NCBI GenBank assembly: GCA_944390535.1
Contig: CALXQV010000056.1
Location: 1 to 34,559, forward strand
DNA length: 34,559 nt
Source: an uncultured Clostridia bacterium
Lineage (GTDB): Bacteria > Bacillota > Clostridia > TANB77 > CAG-508
Direction: 5' to 3'
Every line of letters starts with the position of its first letter. Position 1 is the stretch's first letter. Positions 8,830 to 17,461 of the stretch are shown piece after piece. The notes under the pieces were generated by a model that worked only from the letters and a program-made list of their open reading frames with translations, ran no database searches and was not told where the DNA came from. The position numbers and the translations under genes are program-made.

Positions 8830-8852
8830 GTTTTTAGAGCAGGCTGTTTTTT
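8812..8852 (+). terminator. Intrinsic terminator overlapping the stop of the 8287 gene
   Basis: A 15-bp perfect stem with arms AAAACAGCCTGCTCT and AGAGCAGGCTGTTTT, followed by more T. The left arm is coding sequence. It may also work for dxr transcripts only weakly, since dxr ends at 8887 on the other strand. Confidence 0.85.
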
Positions 8853-8886
8853 GTAAAAATTTTATTTTCCAAATGATTTTTATCTA

Positions 8887-10023
8887 CTATTTATATTCTT
8901 TCATAAGTTCTTCTCTGACTTTTTTATCTAATGCTAAAATTTCTTCAACAGATGTTAATGGTATTATTTTATGATTATCTAAAGCTTTTTCAAGCATTCT
9001 TGGGATTTCCGTATAAGTAATTTCTTTATCTAAAAATTTCTTCACTGCTACTTCATTTGCAGCGTTTAATACAACCTGTGCGCTATGCCCCATTTCGATT
9101 GCTCTAAAGGCTAATTTTAAGCATTTAAATTTTTCTAAGTCTGGTTTTTCAAATTTTAATGTTTGTACTTCAAATAAGTCTAATTTTTCGATTTTATTCT
9201 TTAATCTGGTTGGATAGTTTAGTGCATATGCAATCGGAATTTGCATATCTTTTGGTCCTATATTGGCCATAATTGTTCCATCTTTAAATTGTACCATAGA
9301 ATGTACTAAACTTTGTCTATGCACAACCACTTGAATATGAGATGGATTTACATCAAATAACCATCTAGCTTCTATTACTTCAAACCCTTTATTCATCATA
9401 GTAGATGAGTCAATCGTAACTTTTGGTCCCATTTTCCAAGTTGGGTGGTTTAATGCTTGTTCTGGACTAATATCGTCTGTAATTGGTTTATCAAAAAATG
9501 GTCCTCCTGAAGCAGTCAATAATATTTTGTCAATAGGATTGGTTTCTTCTCCTCTTAAACATTGCATAATAGCACTATGTTCACTATCTACTGTTAGCAA
9601 TTCTGTTTGATATTCTTTTGCTAAATTCATGATGAGAGAACCACCTGTTACCAATACTTCTTTGTTAGCTAATGCAACCTGTTTTGTGTGTTTTATCATG
9701 TTATAAGTAGGCTCTAAGCCTGAAATTCCGACTAAAGCTGATACAGCAATATCTGCATCTTCCAATTTTGATATGTCTCTTAGTCCCTCTTCTCCATAAT
9801 AAATATCTAAATTAGGAAATTCTTTTTTTAATCTATCCGCATTTTCTTTTGCTGTAATATATACATGTTTTGGTTGAAATTTATAAATTTGCTCAATTAA
9901 TTTTGTGATATTTCTTCCAGCAACCAATGTAATTGCTTGAAATAAATCAGGATTTTCCTCCACGATTCTTAATGTTGTCGTTCCAATCGAACCTGTTGAA
10001 CCAAAAATAGCTATTTTTTTCAT
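8887..10023 (-). CDS. dxr: 1-deoxy-D-xylulose 5-phosphate reductoisomerase
   Basis: Second step of the MEP isoprenoid pathway: rearranges and reduces DXP to 2-C-methyl-D-erythritol 4-phosphate with NADPH and a divalent metal. The 378-residue product has the NADPH-binding GSTGSIGTTTL at residues 7-17, ALANKEVLVTGG, TVDSEHSAIMQCL with the metal-binding Asp and Glu, ASGGPF, and KVTIDSSTMMNKGFEVIEA. Length is typical. AGGAGGAATAT precedes the ATG. It stands alone rather than with cdsA, rseP or ispG, its frequent neighbours in other Firmicutes. Confidence 0.96.
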   Translation of the reverse strand: MKKIAIFGSTGSIGTTTLRIVEENPDLFQAITLVAGRNITKLIEQIYKFQPKHVYITAKENADRLKKEFPNLDIYYGEEGLRDISKLEDADIAVSALVGISGLEPTYNMIKHTKQVALANKEVLVTGGSLIMNLAKEYQTELLTVDSEHSAIMQCLRGEETNPIDKILLTASGGPFFDKPITDDISPEQALNHPTWKMGPKVTIDSSTMMNKGFEVIEARWLFDVNPSHIQVVVHRQSLVHSMVQFKDGTIMANIGPKDMQIPIAYALNYPTRLKNKIEKLDLFEVQTLKFEKPDLEKFKCLKLAFRAIEMGHSAQVVLNAANEVAVKKFLDKEITYTEIPRMLEKALDNHKIIPLTSVEEILALDKKVREELMKEYK

Positions 10024-10100
10024 ATATATTCCTCCTACTATAATTTTATGTATACTGTTTTGATATAATTTACTTAACTTAAATTTATTATCTTTTAATT

Positions 10101-10128
10101 ATTATATCAGATATATTATATTAAGCAA
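10101..10128 (-). promoter_or_regulatory. Probable promoter for dxr
   Basis: On the minus strand TTGCTT (10123-10128), a 16-base spacer and TATAAT (10101-10106), about 75 bases upstream of the dxr start. Confidence 0.5.
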
Positions 10129-10148
10129 TACTTTTCTTATATGTACTT

Positions 10149-10194
10149 AAAAAGTGGCTTAACCGTTTTATTTCTTTTGGTTAAGCCACTTTTT
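10149..10194. terminator. Terminator after the 10210 gene
   Basis: Inverted repeat with arms AAAAAGTGGCTTAACC and GGTTAAGCCACTTTTT around a 14-base loop. The T run closes either strand, so it can end the minus-strand gene at 10210 and insulate dxr. Confidence 0.8.
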
Positions 10195-10209
10195 AGTAAC
10201 AATTTGGGA

Positions 10210-10476
10210 TTATGCGAGATATAAGTCTCTTATAATGTGGTCTTTTCCAACCACCAATTCGACCTTATCTCCCACCTTTAGTTTGCAAGAACCTTTCTGG
10301 AATTTCTTCCGAAAAACTTGTCCATTCTCCAGATAAAATTCTAAAGTCTCATATTGACCTCTATCTTCGACGATTTTAATCCCTTCTATAGAGGTTAGTG
10401 AGTCTTCATTCTTACTTTCAAATCCTCCCCTAATAAGTTTTTGTAAAGACTTTTTTAAAATTTCATATGCCTTCAC
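10210..10476 (-). CDS. Small protein of unknown function (88 aa)
   Basis: I do not recognise this protein. From the GTG at 10476 it reads M(V)KAYEILKKSLQKLIRGGF, an amphipathic basic helix. A beta-rich second half follows, ending KVGDKVELVVGKDHIIRDLYLA, suggestive of a small barrel (SH3- or OB-like). An upstream ATG (10500) lacks a ribosome binding site, whereas AAGGAG lies ten bases before the GTG, so the shorter form is preferred. Codon usage is less AT-biased than neighbouring housekeeping genes. It forms its own unit with a promoter at 10550-10578 and the terminator at 10149-10194. Confidence 0.6.
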   Translation of the reverse strand: MKAYEILKKSLQKLIRGGFESKNEDSLTSIEGIKIVEDRGQYETLEFYLENGQVFRKKFQKGSCKLKVGDKVELVVGKDHIIRDLYLA

Positions 10477-10549
10477 TTCTGTTGTTCTCCTTTCTCTCAT
10501 TATAAAAATCGGATATTCATACTCACCCGTATTTACTTGTAACTCATAT

Positions 10550-10578
10550 ATCCTAACATAGTTTTATTTTACTTTCAA
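10550..10578 (-). promoter_or_regulatory. Promoter for the 88-aa gene
   Basis: On the minus strand TTGAAA (10573-10578), 17 bases, TAGGAT (10550-10555). It leaves a leader of roughly 65 bases before the GTG start. Confidence 0.5.
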
Positions 10579-10689
10579 TTACTTTGTATCATTAAATTTA
10601 AAATTTTACACATTTTGTAATTTTTCTTTTTTTAGCCATAATACTGATTCTGTATAAGCTTTTATATATAAATTTAAGACCATATTCAT

Positions 10690-13317
10690 TTATTTCATTT
10701 TCTCCTTAATCTTTACCAACGTATTTAAAGCATCAATCGGGGTTAGCTCATTTAAATTGATTTTATCAATTTCATGGGCAATTTCTGCTAGTTTAAAATT
10801 ATACATATCAAATTGTCCTTCAACTTGTTTTTTATCTTTCTTTTCTTCTTTTTTACCTGTTAAGATATTTTTTCTTTCTAATGATTTCAAAATTTTATTT
10901 GCCTCTTCTGTCACTAGTTTTGGAACACCTGCTAGCCTTGCTACATGAATCCCATAGCTTTCATCTGTTCCACCTCTAACAATCTTTCTTAAAAAGATAA
11001 TATCTTCTCCTTTTTCCTTAACTGCAATAGAGTAATTTTTAACACCTTCGATTTTTTCTTCTAGTTCTGTTCATTCATGATAATGTGTTGCAAATAATGT
11101 TTTTGCACCACACTTTTCTTTATTGGCAATATATTCTGCTACTGCCCAAGCAATAGACAATCCATCATAAGTAGAAGTTCCTCTTCCAATTTCATCTAAG
11201 ATAACTAAACTGTTTGGTGTTGCTTCTTTTAAAATGGTTGCTACCTCCATCATCTCTACCATAAAAGTACTTTGTCCCATACTTAAATCATCAGAAGCAC
11301 CGACTCTTGTAAAAATCTTATCGACAACACCAATTTTTGCTTCTTCTGCTGGTACAAAGCTTCCCACTTGTGCCATTAAAGTAATTAAGGCGACTTGTCT
11401 CATATAGGTTGATTTACCTGCCATATTCGGTCCTGTAATAATAGATAATCTGTTTTCATTTTTATCTAGATACGTATCATTTTCAACAAATTCTCCTGTA
11501 CCTAACATTTTTTCTATAACAGGGTGTCTTCCTCCCTTGATATCAATGATTCCTGAATTATCTACTTGTGGCATACAATAATTCATATCTTCTGCTACTT
11601 CAGCAAATGATGCCAATACATCTAAGGTAGATACAAGTGTTGCCGTTTTTTGTAGTCTAATAATATTTTTCGCTGTTTCTTCTCGTATTTGGGTAAATAA
11701 ATCATATTCTAAAGTAACAACTTTTTCCTCTGCCCCTAAAATTTGGTTTTCTAAGTTTTTTAATTCTTCTGTAATATATCGTTCTGCATTTGTTAAAGTT
11801 TGTTTTCTAATATATCTTTCAGGAACTTGGTCTAAATTTGATTTTGTTACTTCAATAAAATAACCAAATACTTTATTAAAACCAACTTTTAAATTTTTAA
11901 TTCCTGTTTTTTCTTTTTCTTCTGCTTCTAATTGAATAATCCAGTTCTTTCCTTCTGTTGTCGCTGTTTTTAATTTATCTACTTCTTCGTTATATCCTAA
12001 TTTGATAATTCCTCCATCTTTTACAGTCATTGGCGGGTCATCTACAATCGATTTTTCAATCAATTCATAAATATCTTGTAATTCATCAAGATTTGTATAA
12101 ATATCTTTTAACATAGGAGAAGTCGTATTTTGTAAAATAGCTTTTACTTCTGGTAATCTTGCTAAAGAATTTTTTAATGTAATCATATCTCTGGCATTAG
12201 CATTCCCATAAGCCATTTTTCCTGCTAATCTTTCGATATCATAGACTTTTTTTAGATTATCAATAACCTCTCCTTTCAGCATGACATCATCTTTCAATTC
12301 TTTAACAGCCTCTAATCTTCTGTTAATTTCTAATGTATCTACTAATGGGTCATTTAACCATCTTCTTAAATGTCTTCCTCCCATAGATGTTGCTGTTTTA
12401 TCTAATACCCATAATAAGGTTCCTTTTTTGGATTTATCTCGCATTTTTTCTGTAATTTCTAGATTTCTTCTTGCATTAATATCTAATGACATATATTTTG
12501 ATATTTGATAAATGGTTATTTTATTGATATGGTCTAAACTTGTCATTTGTGTTTGTTCTATATATTCAATTAATGCATTAATACTTGCTACCGCAAAACT
12601 TTTATCTTCTATATCTTCAATCATTTTTTGATGCATATCGACTAAGTTAAAACGTAATTTGATGATATCTGGTTTACTATCAAAAAATGTATCTTGAAAT
12701 CTTGTAATGTATGTATGAAAACGCTCTCTAATTTTGCTCATCTCTTCTGTACAATCTGCTAAATTAGAATTGATAACTAATTCTGATGGGGAATATCTTG
12801 CAATCTCATCTAAAACTATCGGAAAATTGTTATTATCTTTAATTTCTGCTGCATAAAATTCTCCTGTTGATATGTCACATACACTAATACCAAAGTAGAT
12901 TCCAGATTTAAAAATAGACATGATATAGTTATTTTTTCTTTCTTCTAGCATGTTACTTTCTACGATTGTGCCTGGTGTGACAACTCTAATAACCCCTCTT
13001 TTTACAATTCCTTTCACATTTTTAGGGTCTTCTAATTGTTCGCAGATGGCTACTTTATATCCTTTAGCAATTAATCTAGAAATATACATTTCAGCAGCAT
13101 GATGTGGTACGCCTGCCATCGGCGCTCTTTCTTCTTGTCCACAGTCTTTTCCTGTTAATGTGATTTCTAGTTCTCTTGCCGCAGTAATGGCATCATCAAA
13201 AAACATTTCATAAAAATCTCCTAGTCTATAAAACAAGATACAATCTTTATATTGTTCTTTGGTCTCTAGATATCTCTGCATCATGGGTGAAAATTCTTTG
13301 TTTTTATTTTCTGACAT
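10690..13317 (-). pseudogene. mutS: DNA mismatch repair protein MutS, interrupted by an in-frame TGA
   Basis: MutS recognises base mismatches and, with ATP, recruits MutL. The reading frame is complete over 876 codons, normal for MutS. The N-terminal mismatch-binding FYRLGDFYEMFFDDA, connector, core and ATPase domain with Walker A GPNMAGKST and Walker B VILDEIGRG are intact. At 11071-11073 the codon after FATHYHE is TGA where MutS normally has Leu (HYHELTELEE). One T-to-G change from TTA would produce it. The frame continues correctly beyond (TELEEKIEGVKNYSIAVKE to 10690). Termination there removes about 127 residues: the last part of the ATPase and the C-terminal dimerisation region. The gene follows miaB by 84 bases with AAAGGAG upstream. 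Either the strain lacks MutS or the base is a sequence error. Confidence 0.9.
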
Positions 13318-13401
13318 TTATATTTGTTCTCCTTTCTTGTGTTCTTCTTTACCTCTTTCTAAAACTAGTTTATCCATACCAACTTCCTTTATCTTTTATT
13401 T

Positions 13402-14823
13402 TTATTCTTCTATTATATTTCCTTTTAAATACCACATATGTTCAGAAATCATATTCAAATCGATTATTTCCCCAATCCATTCTTTTTTCCCTTCAAAAAT
13501 TACCACTTTATTACTGTCTGTTCTTCCTGTTAACATATGTTCATTATTTTTACTTGTTCCCTCAACTAATACTTTTTGAACTGTTCCTACATATTTTTGA
13601 TTGTTTTCTTCTATTTGGCTTTCTACCAACGCTTTTAATCTATCAAAATGTTTGTGTTTGATTTCTTCTGGAATTTGATTTTCCATTTTATCTCCTGGTG
13701 TTCCGACTCTTCTTGAATAAATAAACATATAGACTTGTTCAAATTTTACTTTTCTCACAACATCTAATGTATCTTCAAACTCTTCCTCTGTTTCTCCAGG
13801 GAATCCAACAATTATATCTGTTGATAAAGTTAGATTTGGTATTTTTGCCTTCATTTTTTCTACTAAGTTTAAATATTGCTCTTTTGTATATTTACGATTC
13901 ATTGCTTTTAATACATTTGTATTTCCTGATTGTAATGGTAAATGTATTAGTTTACATACTTTGTCACAATGAGAAATTGCTTCAATGACATCATCTGTAA
14001 AATCTTTTGGATGTGGTGAAACAAATCGTATTCTTTCAATTCCATCTATTTTATTAATTGCTTTTAATAATGTTGCAAAAGAATGAACGCCTTCATATTC
14101 TTCAAATGGTTTCCCTTTTTCTTTTTCCACACGTAAATAGGAATTGACATTTTGTCCTAATAAGGTAATTTCTTTATACCCTTGCTTTGCTAATGTTTCT
14201 ACTTCTTTGATAATCTCTTTTGGTTCTCTACTTCTTTCTCTTCCTCTTACATAAGGGACAATACAATAGGTACAAAAATTGTTACATCCATTCATAATGG
14301 TAACAGATGCTTTTATATTACTTTCTCTTTTTATTGGTAATCCTTCATAGATTTCCCCATCAATATCTATAATGTCTTCTTGCTTTTTCTTTTCTATTAA
14401 TGCTTTATATAAATCTTCTGGAAAACGATATAATGTATGTGTTCCAAATAAGATATCAACAAAAGGATAGCTTTCTTTAATTTTATCTGTTATATGTTTT
14501 TCTTGCATCATACAACCACCAATCGCAATGATGGTCCCTTTTTCTTCTTTGATTCGTTTTAATTCTCCTAATTTTCCAAATAATTTATCTTCCGCATTTT
14601 CCCTTACACAACAAGTATTAAACAAATTCAAATCTGCATTTTGAAAATTATCTGTTCTTACATATCCCATTTTTTCTAACATGCCACAAAGTTTTTCTGA
14701 ATCATTTTCATTTAATTGACATCCCATGGTTAAAATGTGATATTGTAATGTCTTTCCTTGATTTATTTTTTTTACTTTTTCTATATAGTCTTCTTGCTTT
14801 TTTACTTCTTTTATTGTATCCAC
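13402..14823 (-). CDS. miaB: tRNA-2-methylthio-N6-dimethylallyladenosine synthase
   Basis: Radical SAM methylthiotransferase that converts i6A37 to ms2i6A37 in tRNAs reading UNN codons. The 473-residue product has the N-terminal MTTase domain with its three cluster cysteines (MGCQLNENDSE, FNTCCVREN, IGGCMMQE). The radical SAM core follows with GCNNFCTYCIVPYVRGRERSR, and a TRAM domain lies at the end. The start is GTG at 14823, with GGAGG seven bases upstream; no better ATG is present. It is followed by mutS in the same direction, a common Clostridia arrangement, so the two are probably co-transcribed. Confidence 0.95.
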   Translation of the reverse strand: MDTIKEVKKQEDYIEKVKKINQGKTLQYHILTMGCQLNENDSEKLCGMLEKMGYVRTDNFQNADLNLFNTCCVRENAEDKLFGKLGELKRIKEEKGTIIAIGGCMMQEKHITDKIKESYPFVDILFGTHTLYRFPEDLYKALIEKKKQEDIIDIDGEIYEGLPIKRESNIKASVTIMNGCNNFCTYCIVPYVRGRERSREPKEIIKEVETLAKQGYKEITLLGQNVNSYLRVEKEKGKPFEEYEGVHSFATLLKAINKIDGIERIRFVSPHPKDFTDDVIEAISHCDKVCKLIHLPLQSGNTNVLKAMNRKYTKEQYLNLVEKMKAKIPNLTLSTDIIVGFPGETEEEFEDTLDVVRKVKFEQVYMFIYSRRVGTPGDKMENQIPEEIKHKHFDRLKALVESQIEENNQKYVGTVQKVLVEGTSKNNEHMLTGRTDSNKVVIFEGKKEWIGEIIDLNMISEHMWYLKGNIIEE

Positions 14824-14917
14824 ACTTATACCTCCATCATCTGCATATTTTATTATATTTTCACGATTTTTGCAAGAAATTTGTCAGTAAAATCTTTTTT
14901 TATGTCGTTTTTAATGG

Positions 14918-14923
14918 TATAAT
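14918..14923 (+). promoter_or_regulatory. -10 box for the 14955 gene
   Basis: A perfect TATAAT about 30 bases before the ATG, with only a T-rich stretch at the -35 distance. AGGAGG follows at 14942-14948. Confidence 0.45.
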
Positions 14924-14954
14924 AAATTAAAAGAAATACAAAGGAGGATTTAGC

Positions 14955-15626
14955 ATGAGAGATTTCGATTCTTTATTAAAAACAAAAACTTCTAAAAGAA
15001 CAAATCGTTCTAATGTAATGGATATATATCGACAAGCAAGAAATGAAAATAAAAACTTTTCTTTGGAAGATTTGCAATTATTAAATACAAATGATTTATT
15101 AAAGCGAGATTTTAAACATAAAATTGATAAGCATCTATTGGCTTTATGGGGTATGTTAGATATGAAATCTTTTGTCGATGCTTTATCAGGTGATACAATA
15201 AACCCTTATTTTTTGACTACACGTAATTTACAGCCTGTAAAAGATTTACCAGAATATATCTATCTTTCTGATGAAGCTAGATTTTTAAATTTATTAGATA
15301 TTAAATATATTAAAAAATTTGAATTGGAAGGTGTTTCGTTTAATGAAGTATATTTAGTCACTTATGAAATTGCAGATAAAAATAATGATTTTAGACCATA
15401 TGTTACACTTCTAACATTGAATGAAGAAAATCAATTTATTGAATTTGGATATGGATATGATACAAATGATAATGGGAATGTAGAGTTATTTATTTCTTCT
15501 TATAATTATATTGTGTTTTTAACTACTAGAGGTTCTATCCATTCCCCTTTATCAGGAAAAATGATTAAATTAAAAATTAAAGACATCTTAACTGCTGATG
15601 AAATAGCAAAATTATATGATAAATAA
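14955..15626 (+). CDS. Unrecognised 223-residue protein
   Basis: I cannot assign a family. The protein starts with a basic, polar stretch (MRDFDSLLKTKTSKRTNRSN). A helical region follows (residues 20-80, including LLALWGMLDMKSFVDAL) and then a beta-rich half (residues 85-223). It has no signal peptide, membrane segment or cysteine-rich motif, so it is predicted to be cytosolic. AGGAGG precedes the ATG. It forms a single-gene unit, divergent from miaB and convergent with rpmE, sharing a terminator with rpmE. Its base composition matches the neighbourhood, so there is no sign of recent transfer. Confidence 0.75.
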   Translation: MRDFDSLLKTKTSKRTNRSNVMDIYRQARNENKNFSLEDLQLLNTNDLLKRDFKHKIDKHLLALWGMLDMKSFVDALSGDTINPYFLTTRNLQPVKDLPEYIYLSDEARFLNLLDIKYIKKFELEGVSFNEVYLVTYEIADKNNDFRPYVTLLTLNEENQFIEFGYGYDTNDNGNVELFISSYNYIVFLTTRGSIHSPLSGKMIKLKIKDILTADEIAKLYDK

Positions 15627-15630
15627 AGTA

Positions 15631-15666
15631 AAAATAAAAAGTAGAATCTTCTCTACTTTTATTTTT
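15631..15666. terminator. Bidirectional terminator between the 14955 gene and rpmE
   Basis: Hairpin with core arms GTAGA and TCTAC extended by A-rich and T-rich flanks, placing a T run on both strands. It touches the rpmE stop codon. Confidence 0.7.
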
Positions 15667-15865
15667 ATGCAAGTCCATATTTTTTCTTAAATCTATCTGC
15701 TCTACCACCAGCTGTTTCTTGTCTTAAGTTTCCTGTCCAGAATGGATGACATTTAGAACATATATCTACTTTGATATCTTTTTTTGTTGAACCAACTTCT
15801 AAAACATTACCACATGCACATGTGATTGTTGTTTGGTTATAGTTTGGATGTATTCCTTCTTTCAT
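15665..15865 (-). CDS. rpmE: 50S ribosomal protein L31
   Basis: Large-subunit ribosomal protein of 66 residues. It opens [20 protein letters not shown], keeps the zinc-binding cysteines (CACG and CSKCHPFW, the zinc-containing C+ type), and ends [13 protein letters not shown], all diagnostic of L31. AGAGGTGA precedes the ATG. A probable promoter is at 15915-15943. No second, zinc-free L31 is seen in the window. Confidence 0.96.
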   Translation of the reverse strand: MKEGIHPNYNQTTITCACGNVLEVGSTKKDIKVDICSKCHPFWTGNLRQETAGGRADRFKKKYGLA

Positions 15866-15914
15866 TGATTGTTCACCTCTTTCTTAAATTGAATTACTAA
15901 TATCTGTTTTTTAT

Positions 15915-15943
15915 TGTATAGGAAAAATTAGCTTTTATCTTAA
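15915..15943 (-). promoter_or_regulatory. Probable rpmE promoter
   Basis: On the minus strand TTAAGA (15938-15943), 17 bases, TATACA (15915-15920). A 7-bp inverted repeat CTTAACC/GGTTAAG (15939-15945 and 15974-15980) overlaps the -35 box and could be a regulatory site, but this is weak. Confidence 0.4.
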
Positions 15944-16095
15944 CCCTATATAAAATTTTTCCGTATACAACAAGGTTAAGCATCTTTTATTTGTAAAGTA
16001 CTGTGTAGCAGTCTTCACATTTGTGCGTCAAAATCTTTACTTTCGCTAACGCACGCTTTTCTTATCATAACATATTTTTTTATGTTTTTCAAGAC

Positions 16096-16275
16096 CTAAT
16101 TTGTATTATTTTCATTATTATTTGTTTCATTTTGTTGTTGATCATAAACATATTGTGCAGATGACAACATTTCGCTGTTTAGCGAAAGTTTATGTATCAA
16201 TTTACTCATGATATTAAATACACAAGCCACTATTAAAATAAACATTCCAATTTTTTTCCAATATTTAGCAAGCAT
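16096..16275 (-). CDS. Small single-pass membrane protein
   Basis: A 59-residue product, unassigned. It starts MLAKYWKKIGMFILIVACVF, a basic N-terminus followed by one hydrophobic segment (about residues 9-25), and ends in an Asn/Gln/Glu-rich tail. The tail composition resembles the linker of the divergent VanW-family protein. The ATG at 16275 has AAAGGA about eleven bases upstream; the in-frame ATG at 16305 has none, so the shorter form is preferred. The region between this gene and rpmE (15866-16095) contains the rpmE promoter and a weak GTGCGT/ACGCAC hairpin, nothing else clear. Confidence 0.55.
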   Translation of the reverse strand: MLAKYWKKIGMFILIVACVFNIMSKLIHKLSLNSEMLSSAQYVYDQQQNETNNNENNTN

Positions 16276-16380
16276 ATGTTTTTTCTTCCTTTCATTAATA
16301 TCCATATATAATTATATATATTTTTATGTGAATTGTCAATATTTTTTAAAGTTTTGGTTACAATAAAATTGGTGATTTGA

Positions 16381-17106
16381 ATGAATAAAAAATTAGGAAT
16401 CTTTATCATTATTGGACTACTTGTTTTAATAGGAATTGGTATTTATTTTTATGTACGAAATACCAATCCAAATAATCAAGAAGCAAATTATGAAGCCAAT
16501 AGAACTTCAACAGAAAATACTACATCTGGTGAAGAAAATACAGTGAATGAAACAGATAATGCTTCAACGAATGACACTTCTAAAGAAAATGCAAATACAA
16601 CTTCTGAAAACACTTCAAATGAAAACAATACTCAAAAAACAATAGAAGAACAGCTTTCTGCTTTTTCTACAAAAATTTATTCTAATGATACAAGCAGAAC
16701 CAAAAATATGGAAATTACAACTTCTACCTTAGACGGAACCATTGTAAAAAATGGCGAAACATTTTCTTTTTGTAATACTGTTGGTCCTGCTACAAGTAGT
16801 AAAGGCTATTTAGAAGCAGATATTTATGACCATAATGGAAATAAGAAAAAAGGTTATGGTGGTGGTAATTGTCAAGTTAGTAGTACCTTATATAATGCTG
16901 TATTAGCTGTTTCTAATTTAACAATTATAGAAAGACATCCACATAGTAATCATGTACCTTATGTACCAAATGGAAAAGATGCTGCTGTTGCTTATGGTAG
17001 TTATGATTTTAAATTTCGTAATGATACAGGAAATGACATAAAAATTTTATCTTCTGTAACAGATGGTTTAGTAAATGTTACTTTAATGAATCTAAAAACA
17101 CAATAA
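16381..17106 (+). CDS. VanW family protein, membrane-anchored
   Basis: A 241-residue extracytoplasmic protein. Residues 7-27 form a signal-anchor (LGIFIIIGLLVLIGIGIYFY). Residues 30-90 are a low-complexity Asn/Thr/Ser/Glu linker. Residues from about 95 to the end are the VanW domain, with GETFSFCNTVGPATSSKGY and the hallmark GYGGGNCQVSSTLYNAVL. VanW proteins are linked to cell-wall metabolism and to accessory roles in glycopeptide-resistance clusters, but their reaction is not known. No van resistance genes are nearby, so this is a housekeeping paralogue. GGTGA lies just upstream of the ATG. Its stop codon abuts the fold-back element at 17106. Confidence 0.88.
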   Translation: MNKKLGIFIIIGLLVLIGIGIYFYVRNTNPNNQEANYEANRTSTENTTSGEENTVNETDNASTNDTSKENANTTSENTSNENNTQKTIEEQLSAFSTKIYSNDTSRTKNMEITTSTLDGTIVKNGETFSFCNTVGPATSSKGYLEADIYDHNGNKKKGYGGGNCQVSSTLYNAVLAVSNLTIIERHPHSNHVPYVPNGKDAAVAYGSYDFKFRNDTGNDIKILSSVTDGLVNVTLMNLKTQ

Positions 17107-17401
17107 GGGATTTTGGGGACGGACTCATTTTTCCCTTTTTTGATTTTATAAACAAAAAATATAGAATATAAAGTCATTACACAATTTTGTATAAGCTAAA
17201 TTTTCATAGAAATTCTTGAATAAAAAAGTGAGCCTCTTTCATTATTACTTAAAATTTTAAGTAAAATGAACATTCCTCACTTTTTTATTTTAGAATTTCT
17301 AAATTCAAATTTAGATACACAAAATGGTTCATTTTTTATATTCTATATTTTTTTGCTTGATTTTAAAAGAAGGGAAAAATGAGTCCGTCCCCAAAATCCC
17401 T
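17106..17401. repeat. 296-bp fold-back (MITE-like) element
   Basis: The outer ends are perfect inverted repeats of about 32 bases, AGGGATTTTGGGGACGGACT and onward at the left and its complement at 17370-17401. After a short diverged stretch, AAATATAGAATATAAA pairs with its complement. The centre (17219-17293) contains a second perfect stem (AATAAAAAAGTGAG/CTCACTTTTTTATT). The intervening parts also pair imperfectly, so the whole element folds into one long hairpin. It has no ORF. It fills the gap between vanW and the flippase gene and could terminate vanW transcripts. Confidence 0.85.
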
Positions 17402-17461
17402 CAAACTCTTTCAAATGACATAAATTTTGTTTTTCTTTAATATCATTAAAAAGGTGATATT

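Noticed and set aside
11071..11073. TGA in mutS as selenocysteine or reassigned codon
   Set aside because: The expected residue is Leu, not Cys or Trp. No SECIS-like hairpin was evident, and TGA ends other genes here (224-226 and 18975-18977).
15939..15980. Ribosomal L31 autoregulatory leader
   Set aside because: The CTTAACC/GGTTAAG pair lies upstream of or over the probable promoter, so it would not be in the rpmE transcript.
16381..17106. Vancomycin-resistance determinant (vanW)
   Set aside because: VanW-domain proteins are common outside van clusters, and no vanHAX, vanRS or ligase gene is in the window.
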